Assembly (NCBI GenBank): GCA_964016985.1 | Contig: OZ024823.1 | Coordinates: 67,991,925 to 68,055,924, forward strand | Length of the DNA: 64,000 nt | Direction of reading: 5' to 3' | Source: Anodontia alba | Taxonomy: Eukaryota > Mollusca > Bivalvia > Lucinida > Lucinidae | Part shown: positions 1-11,774 of the stretch, one piece after another | How positions within the stretch are numbered: the stretch's first letter is position 1 | Layout: each line of letters opens with the position of its first letter | Position numbers and translations under genes: made by a program | The notes under the pieces: model-generated | Databases searched by the model: none | The model's input: only the letters and a program-made list of their open reading frames with translations | What the model was told of the DNA's origin: nothing

Positions 1-232
1 CACGCCATGCCAGCTACACATATGGTGTACCAAAAGTATAAAAAATGCCGATGCCTGTCACCGAAAATTATGACGCAATTTGAGCATTACCGGAACACCT
101 AAAATAACCTATGTTGTTGACCCTTTTGGTAACTCGTATGCATATCACTCGGATATGTCGTATGACGCTCGCTGAATGTGTTGTTGTAGTTTTGTTGTTT
201 TGTTACTTTACGTCCACTGTAAACAACTAAAA

Positions 233-378
233 TCATGGCGGGACTGTCAGTTAACCTGACCACACTATTCCTGGGCAGGCTTAGACCTCCCAAGGGGTTA
301 ACCGGTAATAAGTGAACATACTTTCGTCAGTAACTGACAACTGCCTTTCTTGAATCAGCGGATGGAGAAAGAAAAGTA
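233..378 (-). repeat. SINE-A, degenerate truncated copy
   Basis: This stretch resembles the tail and middle of the tRNA-derived SINE seen complete at 60361-60672. It has a 'ctgggcaggcttag' block, a 'ctgacaactgcc' block and 'cttgaatcagcgga', all in reverse orientation. The tRNA-like head is missing and divergence is higher than in the downstream copies, so it is an old insertion. Confidence 0.7.
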
Positions 379-589
379 AGTGGGGACCTCTGTCTCTTGA
401 GTCAGACACTCTACTGCGCTAAGCGGCCTGGCTCGCCATTTATGTTAACTTTGTGGTGAGTGGACTCGAAGGTGTTGCAAGTGATTCACTCTTGCTATTT
501 TATATTGCCAGCGCTAGAATTCAAACACACCCGTAAGGCCTAGGTGTTACATCATCAACACATGACATAATCTCGACATTACATCTTTT

Positions 590-1265
590 AATATGGTGAA
601 GTGATCGGAATCTTACTGGTAGGGTGACAATGAGTGAAATTGGCCACTCTTTCTAGGGGTAACCCGGACCCCCCCCCCCCCCCCGTACAACAAGATGTGT
701 CATATATCAAAATGTTCCCTATTGTCTGTAGTTTCTGAAACTGCCGGCATAAATTGGCATAAATGATGGTGAGCCGAGAAATCCAATATGGCCGCCAACA
801 TGGCCGCCAAATACTAAAAGTCTGCCTTTGAAGCCTAAATTGTCTTCTGGTTGTTCTAGTATGCATACAAAATGTATATTTAGATTGGCCTTAACTCATT
901 ACAAGCAAGACTATTTAGTTAGTTACAAAAAGAAGCATAATTTAAAAATTAAAGGCAATTTTAGGGGTCAAAAGGTCAATATTAGGTCTAAAAATGGGGT
1001 ACTGAGAGGTAATAGAAGTTCCTGAAAATTACTATATAGTGATATTTCTTACTTGAGTTTAATTTAAACAACACACCAGGTATCATGGCCTGCTCAAAAC
1101 TCAGGTTTCAGTATGAAATATTAATCTAGTATTAAACAGTAGGCAGTTTTTTACCCCTACCCCCATCATTTGATTTCATCGCTTCTGAACTGACTCTGGT
1201 AAAGACTGATAAACGACAGTAGAAAAAATGATAAAGACAGGCAGAATGGCAAGCTATTTCATTTA
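590..1265 (-). repeat. Dispersed repeat R1, copy 1 (inverted partner at 14028-14700)
   Basis: This is the reverse complement of 14028-14700 over most of its length. Shared landmarks are the mononucleotide C tract (669-684), 'tgacacatcttgttgtac' on the minus strand, the ATGGCCGCC pair near 790-810, and 'aacaacacacca' near 1070. No coding potential is convincing: short frames are present but are not conserved between copies. It may be a non-autonomous element of unknown class. Confidence 0.75.
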
Positions 1266-2014
1266 TCAACCTCTGTTTTCCAGGAATAATTCGATTTGCT
1301 GCAGAATTTAAGTTTTAATTTACAGACTTAACAATAAATAAGAAATAATGACCCGGATAAAATTGGCTTAACAATATTTACTGTGACACCGACAGAACTT
1401 GTGGCGGGAAAATTTGAAACTATGTAAAGTTGTCAATAAATTAATTGAAACAAAATATAGAAATAAAAGGCACTTGTTATCATACAATATGCACCTATAA
1501 ATGTTTTCCTCTGAATAGGATGGCAGGATTACCTCCGGGTATTAGATAATTTTGAAAATTTTATGTCTATTCCATACCTCTGACATGGGATATCCTGAGT
1601 TCTAATTTAGCGTCAAAAATCCCGTGGGTGGGCTTCAGAATTTTCACATATTTTCCTAACCCTTACAGAAATGAAAATGTAGCGGCTTTAAAGTGGCTTT
1701 GTAGCTGCAATAAAGCCGATTTAAAATTTAGTAGACACAACTTCTAGCCAGAAAGTAGCCAATGATAACGGCCAGCAGATCTATTGCTGCAATATCAGTC
1801 GCAACCAGCTATGTCAGCCACTAGTGGCTTTATAGCCACTAGCGGCTTCTAATAGCCAGAAGCTATCCACAATTCAAACATTATAGTTATGAGACAGAAA
1901 CAGAGCCACTAGGGGCTTTAATAGCCAGAAGATTCCACAATTTTTAGAAAGTCATATGTGAAGATACCCGGGCAATGCCACAATTACGAAGCACAGCCTT
2001 CATTCCCTAGACTT
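1266..2014. other. Non-coding, short 'agccactag(t/c)ggc' motifs
   Basis: No gene is recognisable. Between about 1680 and 1935 there are repeated near-palindromic words of the form agccactagtggc and 'aatagccagaag', which suggest a small degenerate minisatellite. The rest is AT-rich unique-looking sequence. Confidence 0.6.
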
Positions 2015-2545
2015 CAAAAGAAGGAGAGATGAGGAAAAACAATGACAAAGCAAATGTTACCTATGAAACCATCGATGCATAAACATAGAACTACAACAGA
2101 AGAGCAACCTTGGAACTATCAGTTGAAAAACTACTGTGGGCTTTAACTATTTTTATGAAAAACCTCATCACAATTGATTCTGATGCAGCCCCAAATTATA
2201 AACATAATGTTCGGTTCGCATAGGGGTCCTGTACCGCATCAGTGAAATATCACAGTGAAGTACATATAATCTTAAACACTGTGAAGAAACAAAGCAAAAA
2301 GCTCAATGGCAATCTGAACACAAGAATACCACAAACAGGACCGCAATTGGCCCAACCACATACAGGCATTCATAATCAGGTGTCAACCGTCTGAAACAGA
2401 TTGAGGAGGGAGCTGTCATTGAGACGGAGGACCAACTCACCTTCGTGCAATTAAATAGGGAAGCAAAGTTACCTACCATATTTGGTTAACAGCTATGTGT
2501 GCAGTTTGCTGCATTATATCCCTATATTGTAATTTAAATTCAAAG
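2015..2545 (+). repeat. Dispersed repeat R2, copy 1
   Basis: It can be aligned by eye with 46510-47140 in the same orientation. Both have an 'acagcagaag' to 'ccttggaac' block in the first half and 'agggaagcaaagtta' followed by 'ggttaac' and 'tgcagt' near the 3' end. A further fragment lies at 52803-52915. There is no intact reading frame. It could be the remnant of a larger transposon, but no domain identifies the class. Confidence 0.6.
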
Positions 2546-3094
2546 GGATATTTTGTTGCTGATGAAGCAATGAGTCATCAAGAAAAAAAGTTGTCTTGCC
2601 ACTTATACTGTTGAAAGAAAGAATAATGTATTTAAAACCCTGTCTGAGCAAAGCAAATTAGAGAAAGCTGAAGCCAGTTTAAAGTATACTGAAAGGAAAG
2701 ATTGAAACTGAAAAAATATCTATTTGAATTATCATTTTTGAGGTCGCGCTTAATAGAAATTAAAAAGAGTAAATGATGTATCCATTGGTAAACATAAGTT
2801 TTAAACAATGTACATAAAAAGCATAAAATAGATTTGTCCAGGACTGATGTTTATTCTAGGGGTTGGATCTTCTGTTAAATGTTATAAGGGCTGAAATCCC
2901 ATGTCAAAATATGTAAGCTGGAAAAATCCTGAATCAGAAGACTGCAACACAGACCTCTCTGACAAGTTCAAAGATTTGGAATCAAGTGATGTCTTGATTT
3001 TGCACCAAGCCACAATTATCCTACAAAACAGAATTACAAAAACTGAAGGGCTGCAGCAGTAGTTCTTTTCACCCAGTGAACTCTCCCATATGAT

Positions 3095-3525
3095 AAAAGA
3101 AAAGGAGGCTGTCTATGGGTGGCCTACTGTTTTACATTTAATTTTGTAGGCAGCTCCAGTAGGCAAGAGCTGCCTATTTGTTGCACTTCTTGCTGCCTAT
3201 GGGCAGAACAGGCAACCAGTAGGCAGCTCATAGTAAGTTTGTTTTGTACAACAGGCAGAGTAGGCAACTCTAACTTAATTTATGTTTTACTATAGGCAGA
3301 GAAGGCAACTCAAACTTATTTAATTTTCTGCAGGAGGCAGAGTAGGTAGCTCTAACTTTATTTTACTTCTTGCAGTACGCAAAGAAGGCAGCTCAAACTT
3401 AATTTTCTTTTTCCTGTAGGCAGAGTAGGTTACTCAAGCTTATTTTATTTTCTGCAGTAGGCAGAGTAGGTAGCTCCAGCTGGGTTTACTTTGTGTAGTT
3501 ATTAGGCACAGTAGGCAGCTCTATC
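3095..3525 (+). repeat. TAGGCAG(A/C) array, block 1
   Basis: Irregular repetition of 'gtaggcagctc' and 'gcagagtaggcagctc' words at roughly 25-60 bp spacing, interspersed with 'aactta' and 'tttatttt' stretches. There is no open frame. Divergence between units is high. Confidence 0.8.
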
Positions 3526-4440
3526 CTTTGTCAGGTGAAATTGGCGGGAAAATATAGCAGCCATTTTGATTGCAAATGTGTATTTAGGATGTTTTAGATT
3601 AAACAGAAATTAATTTCAGTGAATGTAAGTAGACTACTTGTTTGTTTATTAGTGAACATAACTACTATGCTTGTTATAGGTAGAAAAACGTTTAATTTAC
3701 TTAATTTAATTCAATGCCTTTTTTCCTGTTACAAATCAAAGCAAGTAGATGCCATAAATATGTAAATCTGGTGTAATACTGACTATACATTAAGATACAT
3801 AGATCTGCTTGCCTAATACATGTACATGGAGATTTTCACATGATGGGGTTATGTATGATTGTTGCTTGAATTATCAACCTGAGACCCCATTATAAGCCCG
3901 AGATAAATTAAGCTTAAGCTTAAGGTCCAATAACGCAGAGGGTTGATATTGATACCACTGCTATCAATGCATAACCATAAGGTATCATAGAGGTATAAAC
4001 CCAGCATCGATTGCTCAGTCGAGCAAATTTGAATTTACTTGTCCATGGTCAAGTGAGTTCTGTTGGAAACATGACTTCGCTTCCCTGGTCTCTTTCTAAA
4101 TGGGAGCAACTTTTCTAGGAAGGAATTTGCTCCCTCCGTGAACAATTGTTTTTCTGTAAAAAAAAGAAAAACGCCTAAAGGCATTATAGATGGGTTTTTT
4201 AAATAATGAAGAAAGTGAGAGTTGCCTCTCTTGCATGGGAAACACCTACTGGTCCTTTTCTTCATCCCTACCAAATATGAAAGCAATCCACTGAAGAATA
4301 AAGGTAACATAACTTTGAAAAAAGGTTAACCAAAAGGTTAACCTGGGACAACGCCCGCCCGCTCACCCGACGCCCACCTACCTGGACATCCTTATGTTAA
4401 GGGACAGATTTTTTGAAAAACTCATCCAAGTAGCCAATGT

Positions 4441-4507
4441 AGAGCGTGATTAGCTAAGTGGTTAGTGCACTTGCCTCTACTGCTAGAGGTACCGAGTTCA
4501 ACGCCAG
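4441..4507 (+). repeat. tRNA-like sequence (probable SINE head)
   Basis: An A-box-like block 'tagctaagtggttagtgcac' is followed about 33 bp later by a B-box-like 'gagttcaacgcc'. The spacing fits an RNA polymerase III internal promoter derived from a tRNA. The acceptor stem does not pair convincingly, so it is treated as a tRNA-derived repeat rather than a functional tRNA gene. Confidence 0.6.
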
Positions 4508-4514
4508 CCAATGA

Positions 4515-4995
4515 ACATGTAGTAGGCAGAACGGGCAGCTCACGAGCAGTTCCCACTCAGTAGAGTAGGCAACTCAGTAGCCAATAAACAAGCACTAGGC
4601 AGAATAGGCAGCTCCATTCCAACTGACTAGGCAGAGTAGGCAGCTCAGCAGCCAATGTACATCTATTAGGCAGAATAGGCAGCTCAGTTCCCACTGAATA
4701 GACAGGGTAGGCAGCTCAGTTGCCAGTGAACATGTAGTAGGCAGCTCAATAGGCAGGGAAAGCATTTAAGAGGCAGCAGTAGGCAGCTCAGTGGCCAATG
4801 ACAGACGAGGAAGCAGAATAGGAACAGTAGGCAGCACCAGATCTCTTTTTAGTCATTGTCCATAGATGAGCTGCCTACTCCATATAAGGAGTAGGCCACT
4901 CAAAATTTGCATGGCAAATTTCCAGTAGGCAGCCTATAGGCAGCCTATTGCACTTCCTACAGGCTACCTATAGGCAGCTATAATAGGCAGCTCCC
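4515..4995 (+). repeat. TAGGCAG(A/C) array, block 2
   Basis: A denser continuation of the motif seen at 3095-3525, with units such as 'gtaggcagctca' and 'ggcagaataggcagctc' alternating with 'gccaatgaacatgtag'. The two blocks are separated by about 1 kb of unrelated sequence, which suggests a later insertion into one array or independent expansion. Confidence 0.8.
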
Positions 4996-5540
4996 AGTAT
5001 ATTTTGTATTGGAGCTGTCTTGAGGCACAATGTAAATTTCCAGACCATCTTCTTTTTTTTCCGTCATTTGGTTGTCCAGTAAGGCAAAAGTTAAATGAAG
5101 CTGGCGATTTAGTTAAGATAAAACTGATATACGAAGATGGTTGCCATCTGTTCCGAATCATAACAACTCTGGTCAAATCATCATAACACCGAAACATCTG
5201 GGCTAACAGTCTATTTTCACTATTTGTATAGAAGTAAGAAGCCAGTAGAAGAGCTTAACTCATACGGGTAAACCCTAGCTTATTCTGCAGTCAGACACTT
5301 TGTTACGTCTGCAACTTTTCACACAATGGAGCACTAGACTGCATTGGATATATATTATAAGAGAGAATCTAAATTATCTTCTTATTTTATTGACAGTCAG
5401 TTTTAATGTTTTCCTTAAATTATTCCTTTAAAATGGCTCTTGCTTCCTCAGACTTGCTTTGCTCAGGCAGGATTTTAAATGCATTATTGTTTCTTTCAGC
5501 AATATATGCCACGGGCAGTAATCACATCACTCATGGCCAA

Positions 5541-6125
5541 TTGTTTTGCAAAGAAATAAGTGACGTGAATATCCGGACATGAGTAGTGCGAGCTAAAAAG
5601 GTGGCTGTTTCAGGTGGGTTTTCGACAGTCTGGGGCTTTTGTCGTCTAGGAGGGCGTTATTTTAAAAATTGGAGAATGCTATACTGTGCAGAATTAAATT
5701 CCATACAACCCAGAACCAAAATTTACGCCAAAATGTGTTTCATTCTGACGACAATTGCTCTGAATTGTGTGCAATTTTGGATGATTTACCCACTGAAATT
5801 AATGTTTTCAGCCATATCTGCATCTTGCATCATTGTTTACATTTGAAGACTGTCATGTTTTTTCAATTTAATTACCTACTTAGATTGGGTTAATAATAAA
5901 ATCAACTGGCGCTAAGATGCATGGCCCACGCCTTAGCCTTAGTAATGAAAAGTGGCATTAGAAAGGGAATTCAATAGCTCGAGTATGTCAAATATATCAA
6001 AATAGCTTTTTGTATTTTTCGCTGACTGTCCACAGACAGGCTCACGAAGTGTCCACGATGGATGGATAAGTCCATTATAGGACACCCTTCCAAAGTCGAC
6101 CTTACAGTGTGTCGACTTTTCTGCA
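5541..6125. other. No feature recognised
   Basis: Unique-looking AT-rich DNA. Short overlapping frames at 5586-5893 lack recognisable motifs, a supported promoter or any sign of conservation, and I do not call them genes. Confidence 0.6.
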
Positions 6126-6453
6126 AAATGAAGTTTTTTAAAAGTAAAACGTATTTTAACGAGTAATACTTAACCTATAGATAATGTGCTATTCTCTTCT
6201 TTTTTCACACCTTCCACAGAAAAAACGACCTTTCAGTCGTTAATTAAAGTCTTAAACCAGAAGGTCCCTTAGGCAGTTACCTGTGTGACGTAACTCTTCC
6301 CGCTCAATTGATCACGTGTCAGTTTCTTTTATGTGTAAAACAATAGACACAATTAGGAGAGATAAGAGAGCGTGGGCGGAGGGAGATAATTGATTATCTA
6401 TAGGTTAAGTATTACTCGTTAAAATATGTTTTACTTTTAAAAAACTTCATTTT
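6126..6453. mobile_element. ~330-bp MITE (type A)
   Basis: The first ~58 bp (from 'aaaatgaagttttttaaaag') and the last ~58 bp are near-perfect inverted repeats. Its body, about 6165-6330, is also the reverse complement of 13617-13772 at the right end of the adjacent large element. It therefore looks like an internal-deletion derivative of a related transposon. There is no coding capacity. Confidence 0.75.
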
Positions 6454-6489
6454 AACTTCATAATACATTAACCTATAGATAATGTGCTA

Positions 6490-8028
6490 GAATTTGCAGA
6501 ATAGGAGGGAGGTGCTCTCCTAATTCTAACACCAATAATATCTCACCACTTCTGGTTAAAGACTCAGGAAACTCTAAGGAATCAGATACATTCTAATTCT
6601 ATATTTAATAGAAAGAATGATCTAGATTCACAAAATAGCATATCTTTAAGGTGTTATGATCTAACAACCTTATATATAATAGTAGACTCTAGAGGAAGTC
6701 AGTTCTTAAGTCTCAGAGACCTAACATTGGACCCCCCCCCCTTTTTTTTTCTTTTTGGAAACAACAATTGGCTTCAAAAAGAAAAGGGAGTCATTGAGAC
6801 ATAATATAAATATTCCATCGCAAAGTAAGCTAGGAATATAGAAATAATATTTTCAAAACAAAATTTGTAAAACAAAAAGCCAAGACCATACACTGTAAGT
6901 AGTCTATCTAGGGTCTTGAATAAATAAGGAAAAGTCTACTCGGTGGAGTTTCCTATAGATAACTGACATATGTAAATATTTTGGATAAAATTCTAGATAT
7001 GTGAAGCTATCTAATTGTAAAAGTCTAAGTTGTTACTTGGAGCGATAGGACAGTTTCCGATGAACAGACATAGACTTAAAATAACCATAATGTTGTATAA
7101 TTATTCCCCTTTGATCAAATTAATGAAGGGGAGATAATAAAAGTAGATGGAGTTAACTTAACTATAACTCAGTTATCCATCAGAAGAAAAAGATATAGAC
7201 AAACATAATGGTTAAAACTATTGCTAGACTAATTGTATTACGAATTTTTAGTCAAGCAATAAAATAATACAGAGTTTGCATAAAACTGCTGGGAAGAAAA
7301 AACAACCTAAACCATTGATAATTAGTTTTGTCATAGACATATAAAAGCGTTTGATGTCCTGACAAAATAATAAAGAAGAAACTGTCAACATCATAACTTA
7401 GAGTTTGACAGACAATAAGAGAGATAAGAATAAGGTTGATCGCAGCTAACTAAGACGGTCATAGTTTGGCTAAATCTTACCGTATTGATAAGATTAAGCA
7501 ATAATAAATAATCTGGATAGAATCTTTCTATACCAGAAGATTGCCATGAAAAGTACTCCTGAGTAAATAATCATGGAAATCAAGAAAAGTTAAAAAGTAC
7601 ACTTTGTAATAACGAATAAAAATGTTCTTAAAAAGAGAAGGACTCAGAGAAAAAGTAATAGTGTGATAATCTCTGAAGAACAATTATACAATAGTACTGA
7701 TTAATAATCTCTAAAACACTTAATTTATAAGTTAAGAGACAGTATTACTATTTTATGCGCATATTTAAGAATAGTAAGAAATATATGAATACTAAATAAA
7801 AATTATACTACGGAACAAATTCCTGCTATAAATAAAAGGTTAAGCGTAACTATTTATTAAGCAAGGAATTATTAAACATATAACTCGCTATAAAATTACT
7901 GCCCAGAATTTTATAGATAAATATTCAATCAATTTTTAGAATTGAATATTAATAGAATAAAATCTATGTCTGCATAATTGGTAATTCCTGAAATATCAAA
8001 TTACGTACTCGCAAATGAATTCAGGAAG

Positions 8029-8060
<32 letters not shown>

Positions 8061-10870
8061 CTCGAGATCTATACGTAAACAATAGAGAGTAATAAAATAA
8101 TATTATTACCACAATCCGTGACGGAAGGTAAATGTTTAATCTTTAACCAATATGCAGCAACAGTGACTCGATATTCTGTATTCGTACGTAGAAAAGAGTA
8201 CTTAGTCATTAGAATTTTGTATGATTGAAATAGAGATAATGGGATCTAAATGGATGTATCTCCATGAACTGAATCGAAGGATAATATCCATTCTAAAAAC
8301 TAGGGCTTGTTTTAGGCTTAGTTTAACAAGCGTAGAATTGAATTATTTCCAAGTATTCATGAAGTCGTTATGCTCTGAATACTGAGAAAAACTGTTAATA
8401 TATTGTTTAGGAAATAAAAAAGTGACTGGTCCATAATGTTAGCTAGATTTAAACCTGCAACGTAGCGAGAAGGTCAATCTAACTTAAAAGTAAGTTGAGA
8501 AAGATAAATAATGAAGATAGATATATAAATATCGGTATAATATATTATCTCCAACTATTATCAAATAATCTGAATGTTTAAAAGCATAAATGCTACTCGA
8601 AAGTTTATTTACCGAATGTATAATCGGAGAAACTTTCAGTATGTTCGAAAATGTATCACAAAAGTAAGATCTGACCAGGAACGTAGGTGCAGCACTTACT
8701 ACGTTGTGAAGTTTATATAAACATATTCTATATTATAAATTGAAGCAGTGCATTTCAAAATCATCGAAACGTCTTGAAATGACTTATTGTGTGGAAAAGA
8801 ATAAATATCCAGTTTCGGAAAAGATATTTATCTATATATATATAGACCATTATTGATGCGGACTGGAAATCAAGATATTAATCTTTGCATTATTCGCAAA
8901 CTGAACTTGAACTCTTAGCGAGAATTACTATGATCCCTTTAACGAATGTAAACATAAAGAAGGGGTAAAGAGATAATTAAGTGTATCTTAATTCTTTACC
9001 GGCTCGTAATTAAGGATGTTTTCCCTTTTGTCTAAGCCTAGACCGTACAATGATTAATATGAATATGATAATATCTATTATTATGAGGTAAACTTTCGTT
9101 AATTAACCTCTAAGCATATATTAAAAATATATATCAACATAATCTCGGTAAGTTTAGAGGAAGGAAATGATTGACTTTGGCAGTTTCTGAATAGTTACCA
9201 AGTCAATAAAAAAAAAATCAAAAGGAAAGTATTGTATATAATATCTAATTTAGGCAATAATAATCTGTCACGTACTGAATAATTAATGCCTTTACTAAAT
9301 ATGTATCCATTGTCAATATCAAAGGTGCGAGAAAATTTTGATTGACATGGACTCTAGTTATAAATAAAATATTAGAGGTATAGAGCTAGTCGAAGCAAAA
9401 CTATTCCTCAATAAAGATAAAGTAGACCTATAATATACGAAGATTAATTAGGTCTAGTAATTATAAGTTTTAAACCTTCCAAAATAATTTCTAATTATAA
9501 TCATAATAAAATTATTATTCCAAGATGAAGAATCTTCGGCGTAATAGATTCTTACTGAGATAAAATTATCTGGTATATTGCTATCGTAGTCTTAAATGAT
9601 CCAGAAGAAAAAATAAAACAGGCAAAGTAAAGAACGTATCGAATTATATCTATGCCTAAATATAAGATTTTCTTCTTATTTATTATTTTATATCAGAGTT
9701 TAGACAGAGCACGACTGACCTAGACTCTTATATAATCAATCAAAAGATAGTATAAAATAGAATAATAGCTTAACGGATCAACTATTTTCCATGTAGAAAG
9801 GCAAAAGGAAAATATGTACCTCAACTAGAATTTTAAATCGTAGTAATCTAGAGAGGTAGCGAATAAATAAATAAACTGTTAATTTATTTATCTGATTCGT
9901 GTAAATTTCCGATACCTTATGAATGAAAAATTAATAGAAAGTAGAAAAGATCGATTGCTACTTTCTTGTCAATTTACTCCTTAGATTACATGCTGATTAC
10001 ATATCGGAGCATGTAGAAGAAAACAGGGGAGGAAAGAAGAAAGATTTTTAGATTTCTTGTATATTTTTCTTCTTATAAATAACGATAGTTTTATAGTTCA
10101 CCTTTGCCTTAGAGCCGAATAAGGTGAATATGTAAGAAGTTAATCTCTTTGTAGCGAATAAAAGAGATATAATTATAGGTGGAAGTATCTTCTTAGTGAA
10201 TGAATTGCGAATTTGATCGTAACCGATAATTCTTAATTCATTTTCAAGAATAAATATATATATAGAATTTAAGTCTAGTTCAAAAGTGACTGGACAGAAT
10301 TCAACAATATAAGGGGCTACTAGGTATTAGAACCCATCGCTGTCATTCAATAACCTATAACCCAAGACTATACATGTCTATAGTGCTTAATAAATAAAAA
10401 TATGTTGAGCGAGTACTAGTGACTACTAGTTATCCGACACAATGACGTGACGCTAGTCTACGAAACTACTGCCCGGTGAAATTTCGTTAGAATGACCTGG
10501 CACTACTCTACGAACTGCCTCCCGGTGAAATTTTCGTTAGAGTCGGAAGTTAACCGCTTTCTAGCGAATGAAAGAGATAAAACATAATTTGAATGACCTG
10601 GCACTAGTCTACGAACTGCTGCCCGGTAAAAATTTGGTTATAGTCGGAAGTTTAACTCTTTCTAGCGGATGAAAGAGATAAAACATAAGTTAATTTAAAA
10701 TATTAATGGAATTACACTCCTATAATAAGTCAATGGAATATTAAAGATTCTAGTCTGATTCGGGAAAGACTGTACAGAATTTTATGTATAAAAAGTTACT
10801 ATGTATTTCATTTAATAACCTATATCCATTGACTTAAATGTGAATGGAGCTCTATGAACGATAATAGATT
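6490..10870. repeat. Continuous chain of short imperfect hairpins
   Basis: Nearly every 30-60 bp segment folds back on itself. Clear examples: 7099-7140 (ttattcccctt with aaggggagataataa), 7220-7260 (attgctagactaatt), 7320-7371 (ttttgtca around a gacat/atgtc inner pair), 7382-7411, 7509-7541, 7544-7575, 7708-7738, 7818-7870 (aattcctgct with aagcaaggaatt), 7888-7916, 7921-7949, 7985-8027, 8058-8090, and near 8965-8999 (gtaaagag with ctttac). Stems are about 6-16 bp and loops 7-25 nt. The sequence is AT-rich and no frame is open for long. I do not recognise a described family. Confidence 0.8.
10441..10690. repeat. Tandem ~110-bp units within the hairpin chain
   Basis: Three diverged units share 'tctacgaa', then 'gcccggt' or 'tcccggt', then a 'tttcgttag' or 'tttggtta' segment, and in the last two 'agtcggaagt' followed by 'tctagcg'. 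They link the AT-rich hairpin chain to the CCGG hairpin series that follows. Confidence 0.7.
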
Positions 10871-11262
10871 GTTCGGGAATTAGTGATCACTAATTTGACA
10901 CTAGTTACCCGACATAATGACCGGACACTAGTATTCGTAACTGTTGCCCGGTAAAGTTACAAGTAATTAGACAAATTGATCGGATATTAGTATTCGTAAC
11001 TCTAGTCCGATGAAAAAAGGAGATTATATATGAAAACTGACCGGGCACAAGTATTCGAAACTTTTTCCCGGTGATAATTAATTATTAGGCAAAATTGACC
11101 AGACACTTTCTGTAAAAGTTTGCCTGGTGAAAAATCAGAAATAATATAATAATATGACCGGGTATAAGTATCAGAAATATTACTGATACTTTGCCCGGTG
11201 AAAAATTTTAATAATTAGACATAATGACCGGAAGTTAGTATACATGACTATTTTGTCCGGTG
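10871..11262. repeat. Seven consecutive stem-loops with compensatory stem changes
   Basis: Stems (left/right): 10873-10877/10908-10912 TCGGG/CCCGA; 10921/10948 CCGG/CCGG; 10980/11006 TCGGA/TCCGA; 11041/11067 CCGGG/CCCGG; 11099/11124 CCAG/CTGG; 11158/11194 CCGGG/CCCGG with an inner AGTATCAG/CTGATACT; 11228/11256 CCGGA/TCCGG. From the second unit on, each is preceded by TGA or 'tga'-like sequence and most are followed by TGA. Several loops share 'tagtattcgtaact'. Paired bases change together between copies, which is what selection on folding, or arm-to-arm copying, would leave. Confidence 0.8.
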
Positions 11263-11299
11263 AAATATGTCAAAAAACTAAGTCTTTCCAGAAAATAAT

Positions 11300-11517
11300 T
11301 AAATTATTGACTGTAGCCTAGTTGACTGGTGCCTGGTTGACCGGTGACTGGTGACTGGTTGACTGGCGACTGGTTGACTGGTGACTGGTTGACTGGTGAC
11401 TAGTGACTGGTGCCTGGTTGACTGGCGCCTGGTTGACTGGTGACTGGTGAAGCTGATTGACTGGTGCCTGGTTGACGTGACTGGTGACTGGTTGACCGGT
11501 GACTGGTGACTGGTGGA
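11300..11517 (+). repeat. TGACTGG minisatellite
   Basis: Irregular ~10-16 bp units 'gactggtgactggtt', with variants 'gcctggt' and 'gaccggt'. The unit resembles the TGA-CCGG/CCGG-TGA flanks of the stem-loops just upstream, so it may have arisen by collapse of hairpin loops. Apparent open frames across it are a consequence of the repeat. Confidence 0.85.
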
Positions 11518-11774
11518 CTTAGACTTTATCGGATACTTAGTACCCAAAGATGCCACCTTGATGGGTCTTACCCCGGCAGTATAGCCATATGGAGTGGGGC
11601 TCCCATCAGTAAAGAATTGTCTTATAACCCATCAAGGGTTGACAAGTTCTTTACAATCAGCTTCTCCACCATGAGAATCTTTAGCCAACTGAAGATCTCT
11701 GCAAATAAAAGTCCAGGAAAATCATATCGTAAATGCTGAATAACCTGGAACGAAAAGAACAAAAATATTCTGCA

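Larger units (their letters stand above)
2565..5540. mobile_element. ~3 kb element with ~150-bp imperfect terminal inverted repeats
   Basis: The segment around 2575-2720 is the reverse complement, with mismatches, of about 5390-5535. Shared words include 'gagcaaagcaa' and, allowing a mismatch, 'aataatgtatttaaaa'. The arms are about 2.8 kb apart and enclose TAGGCAG-type arrays, a tRNA-like sequence and no transposase. This fits a non-autonomous DNA transposon expanded internally by tandem repeats. Exact ends and target-site duplication are not resolved. Confidence 0.5.

Noticed and set aside
5586..5893. Two overlapping frames of 74-86 codons
   Set aside because: No motif, no splice or promoter support, and no second copy to test conservation.
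6731..6750. C10/T9 tract as a structured regulatory site
   Set aside because: Similar mononucleotide tracts occur at 669, 14608 and 19892 and are more likely slippage or assembly artefacts.
11299..11556. 85-codon Ser/Gln/Thr-rich frame
   Set aside because: It is the TGACTGG minisatellite read in one frame, with no conserved unit at protein level.
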